Notes: generated by a model not told the origin, from the letters alone. 64,000 nt of DNA from Castellaniella defragrans (GCF_014203015.1 NZ_JACHIB010000005.1:159149-223148); one strand, 5' to 3'; positions 28,897 through 37,634 are shown, counted from the first letter of the stretch. Translations and numbers: made by a program.

Positions 28897-30084
28897 ATGT
28901 CCGCATCCCGTGCCCAGTTCCAATGGCTCGATCCCCTGCTGCTGGACCAGCAGCTCACCGACACCGAGCGCATGGTGCGCGACGCCGCGCGCGCCTATGC
29001 CCAGGACCGCCTCCTGCCCCGTGTGCAGGAAGCCTTCCGCCATGAAAAGACCGATCCGGCGATCTTCCGCGAGATGGGCGAACTCGGCCTGCTGGGCGCC
29101 ACGATTCCCGAGCAGTACGGCGGCGCGGGCATGAACTACGTCTGCTACGGGCTGATCGCCCGCGAGGTGGAGCGGGTGGATTCCGGCTACCGCTCGATGA
29201 TGAGCGTGCAGAGCTCCCTGGTCATGGTGCCCATCGACGCCTTCGGCACCGCCGCGCAGAAGGAAAAATACCTGCCGAAGCTGGCCTCGGGCGAATGGAT
29301 CGGCTGCTTCGGCCTGACCGAGCCCGACCACGGCTCGGACCCGGGCTCGATGGCCACGCGGGCGAAGAAAGTGCCGGGCGGCTACAGCCTGACGGGCGCC
29401 AAGACCTGGATCACCAACAGTCCGATCGCCGACGTGTTCGTGGTCTGGGCCAAGGACGAAGCCGGCGACATCCGCGGCTTCATCCTGGAAAAGGGCTGGA
29501 AGGGCCTGTCGGCGCCGGCCATCCACGGCAAGGTCGGCCTGCGCGCCTCGATCACGGGCGAGATCGTGCTGGACGAGGTCTTCGTGCCGGAAGAAAACAT
29601 CTTCCCCGACGTGCGCGGGCTGAAGGGGCCTTTCACCTGCCTGAATTCGGCGCGCTACGGCATCGCCTGGGGCGCCCTGGGCGCGGCCGAGGCCTGCTAC
29701 GAGACCGCGCGCCAGTACGTGCTGGACCGCAAGCAGTTCGGCCGCCCGCTGGCCGCCAACCAGCTCATCCAGAAGAAGCTGGCCGACATGCTGACCGAGA
29801 TCACCCTGGGCCTGCAGGCCGTGCTGCGCGTCGGCCACCTGAAGGACGAGGGCCAGGCGCCGGTGGAGATCACCTCCATCATCAAGCGCAATTCCTGCGG
29901 CAAGGCTCTGGACATCGCCCGCACGGCGCGCGACATGCTGGGCGGCAACGGCATTTCCGACGAATTCTGCATCGCCCGCCACCTGGTCAACCTGGAAGTC
30001 GTCAACACCTACGAGGGCACGCATGACGTGCACGCCCTGATCCTGGGGCGCGCCATCACCGGCATCGCCGCCTTCGCCAACTGA
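28897..30084 (+). CDS. gcdH: Glutaryl-CoA dehydrogenase
   Basis: FAD-dependent acyl-CoA dehydrogenase of 395 residues that oxidises and decarboxylates glutaryl-CoA to crotonyl-CoA in lysine, tryptophan and glutarate breakdown. Family signs: [36 protein letters not shown], the FAD/substrate segment [36 protein letters not shown], and the catalytic glutamate (about residue 373) in [20 protein letters not shown]. The [12 protein letters not shown] and YEGTHD motifs are characteristic of GcdH. It is followed after 11 bases by a class III CoA-transferase gene, which would make glutaryl-CoA from glutarate. Start has GGAGA upstream. Confidence 0.95.
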   Translation: MSASRAQFQWLDPLLLDQQLTDTERMVRDAARAYAQDRLLPRVQEAFRHEKTDPAIFREMGELGLLGATIPEQYGGAGMNYVCYGLIAREVERVDSGYRSMMSVQSSLVMVPIDAFGTAAQKEKYLPKLASGEWIGCFGLTEPDHGSDPGSMATRAKKVPGGYSLTGAKTWITNSPIADVFVVWAKDEAGDIRGFILEKGWKGLSAPAIHGKVGLRASITGEIVLDEVFVPEENIFPDVRGLKGPFTCLNSARYGIAWGALGAAEACYETARQYVLDRKQFGRPLAANQLIQKKLADMLTEITLGLQAVLRVGHLKDEGQAPVEITSIIKRNSCGKALDIARTARDMLGGNGISDEFCIARHLVNLEVVNTYEGTHDVHALILGRAITGIAAFAN

Positions 30085-30095
30085 GGAGCGCGGCC

Positions 30096-31415
30096 ATGGC
30101 GCAAGAGACTCCCGCCGCGCCGGGCCCGGACGGACAGGCCGCCGGCCCGGCCGGGCCCGGCGCCGGATCGGATGCCGGCCTGGGCGCCGCCCCCCGCGGC
30201 GCGCTGTCGCACATCCGCGTCCTGGACCTGTCGCGCATTCTCGCCGGCCCCTGGGCCACGCAGATCCTGGGCGACCTGGGCGCGGACGTGATCAAGATCG
30301 AGCGCCCCGGGGAGGGCGACGACACGCGCGGCTGGGGGCCGCCGTGGATGCCCGACGACCACGGCGGCGAGTCGCGCGTCGCGGCCTATTACCTGTGCGC
30401 CAACCGCAACAAGCGCTCGGTGACGGTGGACATGGCCACTCCCGAGGGCCAGGACCTGATCCGCCGGCTCGTGCGCCAGTCCGACGTGCTGGTGGAAAAC
30501 TTCAAGGCGGGCGGGCTGGCGCGCTACGGCCTGGACTACGACAGCCTGCGTGCCATCAACCCGCGCCTGGTGTACTGCTCCATCACGGGGTTCGGCCAGA
30601 CGGGGCCCTACGCGGCGCGCGCCGGCTACGATTTCCTGATCCAGGGCCTGGGCGGCCTGATGAGCGTCACCGGCCGGCCCGACGGCGAACCGGGCGGCGG
30701 GCCGATGAAGGCCGGCGTGGCGCTGACCGACATCCTGACCGGCCTGTACGCGGCCAACGCCATCCAGGCCGCGCTGGCCGCGCGCGAGCGTACGGGCGCT
30801 GGCCAGCACGTGGACATGGCGCTGCTGGACGTGCAGGTCGCCTGCCTGGCGAACCAGGCCATGAACTACCTGGCCACCGGCCGCAGCCCCGGGCGGCTGG
30901 GCAACGCGCATCCCAGCATCGTGCCCTACCAGGACTTTCCCACGGCCGACGGCTACATGATCCTGGCGATCGGCAACGATGGCCAGTTCGCCCGCTTCTG
31001 CGAGGAAGCCGGCCGGCCGGACCTGGCGCGGGACCCCCGCTTCGCCACCAACCGCGCGCGGGTGGAGCACCGCGACGCGCTGATCCCCATCCTGCGGCAC
31101 CTGACCACGGCCCGCACCACGGCCGCCTGGGTCGCGGCGCTGGAATCCCGCGCCGTGCCCTGCGGCCCGATCAACGCCATGGAGCAGGTGTTCGACGACG
31201 CCCAGGTGCGCGCCCGCGGCCTGCGCATCGAGATGCCGCATCCGGAGACCGGCGCGGTGCCGCTGGTGGCGAGCCCCATCCGCCTGTCGGACACCCCGGT
31301 GGACTACCGCCTGCCGCCCCCGCCCCTGGGGGCGCACACGGCCGACGTGCTGCAAGAAGTGCTGGGACTGGCGCCGGCCGAAATCGAGGCCCTGCGCGCG
31401 CGCGGCGTGGTCTGA
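30096..31415 (+). CDS. CaiB/BaiF class III CoA-transferase, probably glutarate-specific
   Basis: Class III (formyl-CoA-transferase-like) enzyme of 439 residues that moves CoA between carboxylic acids. After a Pro/Gly/Ala-rich N-terminal ~30 residues come LSHIRVLDLSRILAGPWATQ, LGADVIKIERPGEGDDTRGW, NKRSVTVDMATPEGQ and VLVENFKAGGLARYGLDY. The catalytic aspartate is likely the one in MALLDVQ. The tail has CGPINAMEQVFDDAQVRARG. It lies 11 bases after gcdH, the common arrangement in proteobacteria, so succinyl-CoA:glutarate CoA-transfer is the likely reaction. A GGAG site precedes the start. It ends at a strong hairpin. Confidence 0.9.
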   Translation: MAQETPAAPGPDGQAAGPAGPGAGSDAGLGAAPRGALSHIRVLDLSRILAGPWATQILGDLGADVIKIERPGEGDDTRGWGPPWMPDDHGGESRVAAYYLCANRNKRSVTVDMATPEGQDLIRRLVRQSDVLVENFKAGGLARYGLDYDSLRAINPRLVYCSITGFGQTGPYAARAGYDFLIQGLGGLMSVTGRPDGEPGGGPMKAGVALTDILTGLYAANAIQAALAARERTGAGQHVDMALLDVQVACLANQAMNYLATGRSPGRLGNAHPSIVPYQDFPTADGYMILAIGNDGQFARFCEEAGRPDLARDPRFATNRARVEHRDALIPILRHLTTARTTAAWVAALESRAVPCGPINAMEQVFDDAQVRARGLRIEMPHPETGAVPLVASPIRLSDTPVDYRLPPPPLGAHTADVLQEVLGLAPAEIEALRARGVV

Positions 31416-31466
31416 CCGCGCCTGCCCGGGCGCAAGCCCCACCCTGCGGGGCGAGCCCGGGCGCGG
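31416..31466 (+). terminator. Hairpin after the CoA-transferase gene
   Basis: A long GC-rich stem (CCGCGCC-tg-CCCGGGC against GCCCGGGCGCGG with a two-base bulge, and inner CCCC/GGGG) begins at the base after the stop and is followed by TCCTTTCC. It is likely a terminator with a weak T-run. Confidence 0.55.
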
Positions 31467-31515
31467 TCCTTTCCCCCGCGGGCCTGGCCGGCGCGGCGCC
31501 CGCGTCCCGGCGGGT

Positions 31516-31529
31516 TTGATCCGTATCAA
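31516..31529. promoter_or_regulatory. Perfect FNR/ANR box upstream of the flavinylation gene cluster
   Basis: TTGATCCGTATCAA is an exact match to TTGAT-N4-ATCAA. It is 120 bases before the PepSY gene start. A TACGAT at 31592 could be a -10 box, which would put the FNR site near -81, a class I-like distance. This points to low-oxygen control of the PepSY/DUF2271/flavodoxin-reductase/ApbE genes. Confidence 0.55.
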
Positions 31530-31648
31530 GGTCCGGGCCCATCGGCGCCCGGATCGCCCCCGTGTTCATCTGGCGTCAATGTTGCCATCCCTACGATGGA
31601 AGCATGGATGGCCGCCGCCCGGCGGCCGGATGAATGGGGAACCCCACC

Positions 31649-32095
31649 ATGAAGAAATCCTGGAATGCGCTCGGCGCCTGTCTGCTGGCCGCGTCGCTGG
31701 GCCTGGCCGCCGCGCCGGCCGCGGCCGGCGACGATTGCGACGTGCCCATCGAGCGCTGGCAGACCCGCGAGGCCGTCACCCAGATGGCCCGCCAGAAAGG
31801 CTGGAACCTGAAGCGCGTCAAGATCGACGACGGCTGCTACGAGGTCCGCGGCGAGGACGCCCAGGGCCGCGCCTTCAAGGCCAAGCTCGATCCCGCGACG
31901 CTGGAAATCGTGAAGATCAAGTACCGCGACCACGATGGCCATGACCGCGAACGCCGCCGCGACCGGGACCGCGATCACCGCGATTCACGCAATTCCCGCG
32001 ATGCGGCGCCGGGCGCCCTGCCGTCCGCCGCCCCGGCGGCCGGGGCGGGCAAGCCGTCCGCCGCGGTGTCCGTCTCCGGCGCCCGGATCGAGTGA
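31649..32095 (+). CDS. Secreted PepSY-domain protein
   Basis: A 148-residue exported protein: signal peptide MKKSWNALGACLLAASLGLA with cleavage after AAAAG-type sequence, then a PepSY domain (~35-85: WQTREAVTQMARQKGWNLKR, DDGCYEVRGEDAQGRAFKAK, LDPATLEIV). A very basic/acidic HDRERRRDRDRDHRDSRNSR linker and an Ala/Pro tail follow. ATG 31649 was chosen over an in-frame ATG 15 bases upstream because GGGGA is eight bases before it and the signal peptide starts there. It leads a rightward group with DUF2271, a PepSY-transmembrane reductase and ApbE, so a periplasmic accessory role in that redox system is likely. Confidence 0.8.
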   Translation: MKKSWNALGACLLAASLGLAAAPAAAGDDCDVPIERWQTREAVTQMARQKGWNLKRVKIDDGCYEVRGEDAQGRAFKAKLDPATLEIVKIKYRDHDGHDRERRRDRDRDHRDSRNSRDAAPGALPSAAPAAGAGKPSAAVSVSGARIE

Positions 32096-32132
32096 TCCGT
32101 CCCCGGCTGAAATTTCCACAGGAGCATAGTCC

Positions 32133-32627
32133 ATGAAAACCTCGCAACCCATGAAGACCTGTTCGATCGCGGCCCTGCTGGCCGCCACCGCCCTGGCCGT
32201 TCCCGCCCTGGCGCAGGGCCGCACGGTGACCCTGTCCACGACCCTGAAGAACTACGGCGGCGACGGCGCCTACCTGGCGGTCTACCTGACCGACGCCCAG
32301 GGCGCCTACGCGGGCACCCTGTGGGTGGCCGGCGGCAAGGCCAAGTACTACAAGCACCTGAGCGACTGGAACCGGCTGTCGGCCGGCGACGCGGCGCGGC
32401 TCGACGGCGTGACCGGCGCCAGCGTGGGCGAGGGCCGGACGCTGAAGGTGACCGCCGATCTGGCCGACGCCCTGTTCGACGCCGGCTACGAGATCCGCAT
32501 CGACGCCGCCGTGGAGGACATGCGCGACAGCCCGTCCGAAATCCGTGTGCCGTTGACCGCGGCCGGCGCCGGCCAGTCCACCGCCGGGCGCCAGTTCATC
32601 CAGTCCTTCAGCTATCAGGCGCAGTGA
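32133..32627 (+). CDS. Periplasmic DUF2271 protein with FMN-attachment-like motif
   Basis: A 164-residue DUF2271-type protein with a signal peptide (TCSIAALLAATALAVPALAQ). The mature part is beta-rich: TVTLSTTLKNYGGDGAYLAV, TDAQGAYAGTLWVAGGKAKY. Residues 91-97 read DGVTGAS (DNA 32403-32423). This resembles the sequence that ApbE flavin transferases modify (Asp-x-x-Thr/Ser-Gly-Ala-Thr/Ser), with Ser97 in the acceptor position. An apbE gene follows two genes later. The protein is therefore a good candidate for a covalently flavinylated periplasmic electron carrier; the domain assignment is by recognition and the flavinylation is inference. Start has AGGAG eight bases upstream. Confidence 0.8.
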   Translation: MKTSQPMKTCSIAALLAATALAVPALAQGRTVTLSTTLKNYGGDGAYLAVYLTDAQGAYAGTLWVAGGKAKYYKHLSDWNRLSAGDAARLDGVTGASVGEGRTLKVTADLADALFDAGYEIRIDAAVEDMRDSPSEIRVPLTAAGAGQSTAGRQFIQSFSYQAQ

Positions 32628-32632
32628 TCGTC

Positions 32633-34843
32633 ATGCAATGGCGGCAGATTCATCGCTGGCTGGGCCTGTGGGCCGGCGCCCTGGCCCTGCTGGTCGGTCT
32701 CACCGGACTGATCCTGGCTTTCTTCCCGGTGCGCGACACCTGGCGGGCCGTCCAGGCCGAACCCGGCCTGCCGGTGGCGGTCCTGGCGCAGCGGGCGGCG
32801 GCCCAGGTGCCCGGGATCGAGGAAATCCGCCGCCTGCCCTCGGGCGACATCGTCGCGTACTCCTTCGACGGCGGCCAGGCACGCGCCAGCCGGATCGACC
32901 CCGCCAGCGGTCAGGTGCTGGGTGACTACCAGGCGTCCGCCGTCGAACGCTGGGTGCGCAATCTGCACCGCTCCTTCATGCTGGACGATGCGGGCCGCCT
33001 GGGCGCGGCCGGGGTCGCGCTGGCCATGCTGCTGCTGACGCTGTCCGGAACCCTGATGCTGGCCCGGCGCCTGGGCGGCTGGCGCCGCCTCGTGTCCAGC
33101 CGCATCCGCGGGACTCCGGTCCAGCGCCTCCACGGGATCGGCGGCCGCGTCCTGGTGCTGGTCCTGGCCCTCTCCTCGCTGACCGCGCTCTACATGAGCG
33201 CGACGACCTTCGGCCTGATTCCGGCCGATGCGGACGCGGATCCGGACGCCGTCTCCGCGCCCGGTGAACGGCCCGACCGGACGGCGGACGCCCTGCCGCT
33301 GCTGCAGGCCCTGTCGGCCGACGGCCTGCGCAAGCTGAACTTCCCGGCGGCGGACGATCCGGAGGACGTCTGGACCGTGTCCACCGACGCCGGCGACGGC
33401 TGGATCGACCGGCGCAGCGGCCACGTGCTGGCTTGGCAGCCGGCCCCCGCCGCGCGCGTCCTCTACGACTGGGTCTACGCCCTGCACACCGGCCAGGGCC
33501 TGTGGGCCTGGGCGCTGATCCTGGGTCTGGCGGGCCTGTGCATTCCGGTGTTCTGGATCACCGGCTTTCTGATCTGGCGGCAGGGCAGGGCCCAGGCGCC
33601 GCGTCTGGAAAACAACGGGCCGGCGCGGCGGGCCGACATGCTGATCTTCGTGGCCAGCGAGGGCGGCACGACCTGGGGTTTCGCCAAGGCGCTGCACGAC
33701 GCCCTGGCGCGCAACGGCCATGCGGTCCACACCGCGCCGCTGGAACAGTTCCAGGCGCCCGGATCGGCCCGCCAGATATTCATCCTGGCCGCGACCTACG
33801 GGGACGGCCAGGCCCCAGCGCATGCCGCCCGGGCGCTGGAGCGGATCGCCGGCCAGACGGCCGGGACCGCGCCGGTGACGGTGCTGGGCTTCGGCGACCG
33901 CCAGTTCCCGGCCTTCTGCGGCTACGCCGAGGCGCTGGAGCGTGCCCTGCGGGATGCCGGCTGGCCGCAAACCCTGCCGCTGGAATGCATCCATCAGCAG
34001 TCGGCGCAGCAGTTCGGCCGCTGGGGCGCGGCCTTGTCCGAAGCCCTGGGCGAGGCGCTGGTGTTGGACTACGTGCCGCGCATTCCGCCGACCTTTTCCC
34101 TGGAACTGGCGCAACGGCTGGATTATGCGGGCGGCGCCGCCGGCCCGGCCGCCATCCTGCGCCTGCGCTGGCGGGACGATGGCCCGCTGGCGCGGCTGCG
34201 GGGCCGCGGCATGCCGCATTTCAAGGCGGGCGACCTGGTGGGCATCGTGCCGCCCGGCAGCCCGGTGCCCCGCTACTATTCCCTGGCCTCGGGATTTCAC
34301 GACGGCTTCGTGGAAATCTGCGTGCGGCGGATGCCTGGCGGAGTCTGTTCCGGCTTCCTGCACGGCCTGCAGCCCGGCGATCCTGTCCAGGCCTTCATCA
34401 AGCCCAATCCGGGCTTCACCCTGGATGCCGCGCGCCGTCCCGTCGTGCTGATCGGCGCGGGCACCGGCGTCGCTCCCCTGGCGGGCTTCATCCGCGACAA
34501 CGTCCGCAAGACGCCCATGTTCCTGTATTTCGGGGCGCGCAATCCGGACGAGGATTTCTATTTCGGCGCCGCCCTGCGCCGCTGGCTGGACGAAGGGCGG
34601 CTGTCCGCGCTGCGCACGGCCTTTTCCAGGATCAAGGAGGGCGGCGGCTACGTGCAGGACGCCCTGCGCCGCGATGCGGACCGCCTGCGGGCGCTGGTGG
34701 CCCAGGGCGCCGTGCTGCGGGTCTGCGGCAGCCGGCCCATGGCGGCCGGGGTCGCCGAGGCGCTAAACGAGATCCTGCGCCCGCTCGGCCTGGACGTGCG
34801 GGGACTGCGGGAAAGGGGGCGCTATGCCGAAGACGTATTCTGA
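32633..34843 (+). CDS. PepSY-transmembrane / flavodoxin / FNR-type reductase fusion
   Basis: A 736-residue inner-membrane flavoprotein. Residues ~5-320 are a PepSY-associated membrane module: WLGLWAGALALLVGLTGLIL, a PepSY loop (~45-100), then further helices including AAGVALAMLLLTLSGTLMLA and ALILGLAGLCIPVFWITGFL. A flavodoxin domain starts near 334 (DMLIFVASEGGTTWGFAKAL) and a ferredoxin-reductase module near 490-736 with FAD motif RYYSLAS (~545), PGGVCSGFLH, nucleotide motif GAGTGVAPLAGF (~607) and CGSRPMAAGVAEAL. It should carry electrons from cytoplasmic NAD(P)H through FAD and FMN across the membrane to periplasmic acceptors such as the DUF2271 protein. ATG 32633 is used; a GTG nine bases earlier is possible. 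It overlaps apbE by 20 bases. Confidence 0.87.
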   Translation: MQWRQIHRWLGLWAGALALLVGLTGLILAFFPVRDTWRAVQAEPGLPVAVLAQRAAAQVPGIEEIRRLPSGDIVAYSFDGGQARASRIDPASGQVLGDYQASAVERWVRNLHRSFMLDDAGRLGAAGVALAMLLLTLSGTLMLARRLGGWRRLVSSRIRGTPVQRLHGIGGRVLVLVLALSSLTALYMSATTFGLIPADADADPDAVSAPGERPDRTADALPLLQALSADGLRKLNFPAADDPEDVWTVSTDAGDGWIDRRSGHVLAWQPAPAARVLYDWVYALHTGQGLWAWALILGLAGLCIPVFWITGFLIWRQGRAQAPRLENNGPARRADMLIFVASEGGTTWGFAKALHDALARNGHAVHTAPLEQFQAPGSARQIFILAATYGDGQAPAHAARALERIAGQTAGTAPVTVLGFGDRQFPAFCGYAEALERALRDAGWPQTLPLECIHQQSAQQFGRWGAALSEALGEALVLDYVPRIPPTFSLELAQRLDYAGGAAGPAAILRLRWRDDGPLARLRGRGMPHFKAGDLVGIVPPGSPVPRYYSLASGFHDGFVEICVRRMPGGVCSGFLHGLQPGDPVQAFIKPNPGFTLDAARRPVVLIGAGTGVAPLAGFIRDNVRKTPMFLYFGARNPDEDFYFGAALRRWLDEGRLSALRTAFSRIKEGGGYVQDALRRDADRLRALVAQGAVLRVCGSRPMAAGVAEALNEILRPLGLDVRGLRERGRYAEDVF

Positions 34844-35852
34844 TCCGGCGGCCGCCGCGCCCGCCGTCCGGCCCGCAGCGGCGCGCGGCGCGGCGCCGCC
34901 GGCCCGCTCCGCGCCGACCGCGTTTTCCGAATCCACCCTGAGCGGTCCGGCCATGGGCACGCGCTGGTCGGCGCGCTATCAGGCGCCGCCGGACTTCGAT
35001 CATGGGGCGCTGTCGCGCGGCCTGGCACGGGCCGTGGAATCGGTGGATGCGCAGATGTCGCCCTGGAAGCCGGACAGCGACCTGATGCGCCTGAACCGCG
35101 CCGAGCCGGAGCACTGGGTGTCCCTGCCGGCGGCCTTGATCGAAGTGCTGGCGCGGGCGCTGGACGTCGGCGTCCTGAGCGGCGGCGCCTATGATGCCGC
35201 CGTCGGCGGACTGGTCGATGCCTGGGGGTTCGGCGCGGCGGCGGACACGCCCGATCCCGCCGCCATCCGGCACGCCGCCGCGGACCATCGCCCCGCCCAT
35301 CTCTGGCTGGACCTCGACCGGGAGCAGGGCCGCGCGCGCAAGCGGGCGCCCCTGACCCTGGACCTGTGCGGGATCGCCAAGGGCTACGCCGTGGACCGGA
35401 TGGCCCAGGTCATGGCGCTGCATGGCGTGGGCCACGCCCTGGTCGGCCTGGACGGCGAACTGCGGGCCTGCGGCGCCCGCGCCGATGGCCGGCCCTGGGC
35501 CGTGGCCCTGGAAAGCCCGCAGGAGGGACGCCGCGCGGCGCACGGGGTGATCGAACTGGCCGACCTGTCGGTGGCGACCTCGGGCGATTACCGCCGCTGG
35601 GTCCGGATCGGCGGCGAACGCCTGGCGCACACCATGGATGGCCGCCGGGCGGCGCCGGTGCGCAATCCGGTGGCCTCCGTCACGGTGCTGGCGGCCGAGT
35701 GCATGGACGCCGACGCCTGGGCCACGGCCCTGCTGGTGGCGGGGCCGGACGAAGGACCGGCCCTGGCGCGGCGCATGGGACTGGATGCCTTGTTCCTGCT
35801 GCGCCGCGGCGGCCGGCTGGTGGAGTTCGGGCTGGGCCGCTTCGCGTCTTAG
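34824..35852 (+). CDS. apbE: ApbE-family FAD:protein FMN transferase
   Basis: A 342-residue flavin transferase that attaches FMN from FAD to Thr/Ser of target proteins. Motifs: GPAMGTRWSARY near residue 42, SPWKPDSDLMRLNRAE, GGAYDAAVGGLVDAWGFG, LDLCGIAKGYAVDRMAQ near 180, LVGLDGELRACG, ATSGDYRRW, HTMDGRRAAPV and the C-terminal MDADAWATALLV. Most relatives carry a lipoprotein or Sec signal; here the N-terminus is a ~35-residue Ala/Pro-rich stretch without a hydrophobic core or lipobox. Either export is unusual or it acts in the cytoplasm. It overlaps the reductase gene by 20 bases. The likely target is the DUF2271 protein two genes upstream. Confidence 0.88.
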   Translation: MPKTYSDPAAAAPAVRPAAARGAAPPARSAPTAFSESTLSGPAMGTRWSARYQAPPDFDHGALSRGLARAVESVDAQMSPWKPDSDLMRLNRAEPEHWVSLPAALIEVLARALDVGVLSGGAYDAAVGGLVDAWGFGAAADTPDPAAIRHAAADHRPAHLWLDLDREQGRARKRAPLTLDLCGIAKGYAVDRMAQVMALHGVGHALVGLDGELRACGARADGRPWAVALESPQEGRRAAHGVIELADLSVATSGDYRRWVRIGGERLAHTMDGRRAAPVRNPVASVTVLAAECMDADAWATALLVAGPDEGPALARRMGLDALFLLRRGGRLVEFGLGRFAS

Positions 35853-36023
35853 GGCGGCCGGGCCCCGGAACGCCGGGTCATCGAGGCGATTATGACTATT
35901 TTGTCATTGCATATAACTGTAATTCAGTTGACTTCCATTAAGGATGCGGATGGTCTTTTCCGTTAAATTTTTGACATATAGCTTCACGCTTCAAACTCCA
36001 CGGGCATGCAGGGGATCGCGCTC
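35853..36023. promoter_or_regulatory. AT-rich intergenic region before the diguanylate cyclase gene
   Basis: Bases ~35890-35990 are markedly AT-rich (e.g. TTATGACTATTTTGTCATTG, which holds the inverted repeat TGACTATTTTGTCA, and TTTTTGACATATAGCTTCAC). Promoter elements for the GGDEF gene probably lie here: TTGACA at about 35972-35977 is a candidate -35. No gene is seen. Confidence 0.4.
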
Positions 36024-37322
36024 GTGACCTCAGAATCCTCCATGCTCCGCTCGTTCCGGCCGTCCGCTTCTCCCTTTTCCTCCCGCGTTCTGCTGATCTC
36101 CGGCGGGCTCGCCTCGGCGGGCCTGCTCATGGTCGTGCCGGCGTTCTGCCACGGGACGCCGTATCTGTGGCTGGCGATCCTGCCGGCCTGCGGCTTCCTG
36201 GCCCTGTTCGTGTTCCGGGAGCGGGCGCGCGAGGCATGCCGCGCGAAGTTCGCCGCCCTGCGCGCGCGCAACGACCGCCAGCGCAAGCGCGTCCACTCCC
36301 TGCGCGGCCAGGCGCGGGTCCTGCGCGCCATCTCCCGGCGCCGGCCGCTCGACGAATCCATGGGCATCCTGTGCCGCTTCGTGGAGGACCGGATCCCGGG
36401 AGCGCGGTGCTCGGTCCTGATGCTGGGCCCGGAGGGCAGGACGGTGGGGAAGTCCGTCGCTCCCGGCCTGCCCGAGCCTTACAACCAGGCCCTGCTGGGG
36501 CTGGAGATCGGCCCGGCGGTGGGCTCGTGCGGCGCCGCCATGCATCTGCGCAAGCCGGTGTTCATCGATGACGTCCTGCGCCATCCGAACTGGGCGCCGT
36601 TCCGCGACCTGGTGCTGACCACGGGGATGCGGGCCTGCTGGTCCAGCCCGATCCTGGACGACGACGGCCAGGCCGTGGGGGCCTTCGCGGTCTACAACGA
36701 GCAGCCCCGCCTGCCGGTCCGCGGCGAGCGCCTGACCATCCACGTCGCGGTCGAGATGGCCCGGGTCGCCGTCAACATGGCGGCCGTGTACCGCCAGCTC
36801 ATGCACCAGTCGCTGCGCGACGAACTGACCGGGCTGGCGAACCGCCGCGGCATGAAGGACTGGCTCACGCGGCGCCTGGAGGCGGGCGGCCGGGTGGGGG
36901 TGCTCCTGCTGGACCTGGACGATTTCAAGCCGGTCAACGACACCTTCGGCCACGATGGGGGCGACAAGGTGCTGCGCGTGGTGGCCGGGCGGCTGCGGGA
37001 CCTGGTGGGCCGCGACGCGATCGCCTCCCGCCTCGGCGGGGACGAGTTCACCCTGGGCGTGCCGACGGCCGATCCCGCCGCCCTGGAAGACATCGCCCGG
37101 CGGGTCATCGAAGCGGTCGGCCGGCCCGTTTCCATCGACCGGCGGCACCGGGCGCGGGTCCGCTGCAGCATCGGCATCGCCCGCCACCCCGAGGACGGCG
37201 AGACGGTCGAGGAACTGATGACGCATGCCGACCTGGCCATGTACGAGGCGAAGAAATCCGGCAAGAACCGGTATCGCCGCTGGAGCGGCCCGGCCGGGGA
37301 CGGGGCGGAAATGTCCGCATGA
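36024..37322 (+). CDS. GAF-GGDEF diguanylate cyclase
   Basis: Membrane-anchored c-di-GMP synthase. Two hydrophobic segments near the start (VLLISGGLASAGLLMVVPAF and LWLAILPACGFLALFVF) are followed by a basic linker, a GAF domain (~100-250, ILCRFVEDRIPGARCSVLML, IGPAVGSCGAAMHLRKPVFI) and a GGDEF domain (~265-425: DELTGLANRRGMKDWL, LLDLDDFKPVNDTFGHDGGD, SRLGGDEFTLGV). The catalytic GGDEF is intact; no RxxD inhibitory site is seen at the usual place. GTG 36024 is preferred because AGGGGA lies eight bases upstream; ATG 36006 in frame is the alternative. The gene is monocistronic, followed by the short hairpin GCGGGCC/GGCCCGC at about 37327. Confidence 0.85.
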   Translation: MTSESSMLRSFRPSASPFSSRVLLISGGLASAGLLMVVPAFCHGTPYLWLAILPACGFLALFVFRERAREACRAKFAALRARNDRQRKRVHSLRGQARVLRAISRRRPLDESMGILCRFVEDRIPGARCSVLMLGPEGRTVGKSVAPGLPEPYNQALLGLEIGPAVGSCGAAMHLRKPVFIDDVLRHPNWAPFRDLVLTTGMRACWSSPILDDDGQAVGAFAVYNEQPRLPVRGERLTIHVAVEMARVAVNMAAVYRQLMHQSLRDELTGLANRRGMKDWLTRRLEAGGRVGVLLLDLDDFKPVNDTFGHDGGDKVLRVVAGRLRDLVGRDAIASRLGGDEFTLGVPTADPAALEDIARRVIEAVGRPVSIDRRHRARVRCSIGIARHPEDGETVEELMTHADLAMYEAKKSGKNRYRRWSGPAGDGAEMSA

Positions 37323-37466
37323 CGGGGCGGGCCGAGGCCCGCTTGAAGCAGGCGGTCGCGCGCAACGGCGGACGGCCCGACGGGGTGCTGGCGCGCAACG
37401 ACGTCCTGGCGGCCTCCCCTGCGCGCGCCGTTCTGTTCGTCCCCGGGGGCGTCTTTTGAGGAAGCT

Positions 37467-37634
37467 TCAGCCGAAGACGTCGATCGCCTTGCGGATGACG
37501 ACGAACAGGGCCACCAGGAAACCGGTGCCCAGCAGGATGATGCCGGGGTTCCGGTCGCGGAAACCGAAGCCGATGAACATCGCGATGATCCCCAGGATGA
37601 AGAGGACCAGGAGCAGGTTGCTGTGGAAGAACAT
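37467..37634 (-). CDS. Small hypothetical membrane protein
   Basis: A 55-residue protein beginning MFFHSNLLLVLFILGIIAMF, with two hydrophobic segments separated by the polar turn GFRDRNPG and ending in a short basic tail (RKAIDVFG). Function unknown. An in-frame upstream extension to 37676 would add 14 hydrophilic residues; neither start has a convincing ribosome site. It lies 81 bases after the end of the exporter ATPase gene on the same strand and could be co-transcribed with it. Confidence 0.5.
   Translation of the reverse strand: MFFHSNLLLVLFILGIIAMFIGFGFRDRNPGIILLGTGFLVALFVVIRKAIDVFG

Noticed and set aside
32321..32632. Upstream extension of the PepSY/flavodoxin reductase
   Set aside because: It runs in another frame through the DUF2271 gene and has an Arg/Gly-rich non-protein look; the membrane anchor begins at 32633.
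36985..37050. RxxD feedback-inhibition site in the GGDEF domain
   Set aside because: The only Arg-Asp before GGDEF is an RD pair at the wrong spacing, so an I-site cannot be claimed.
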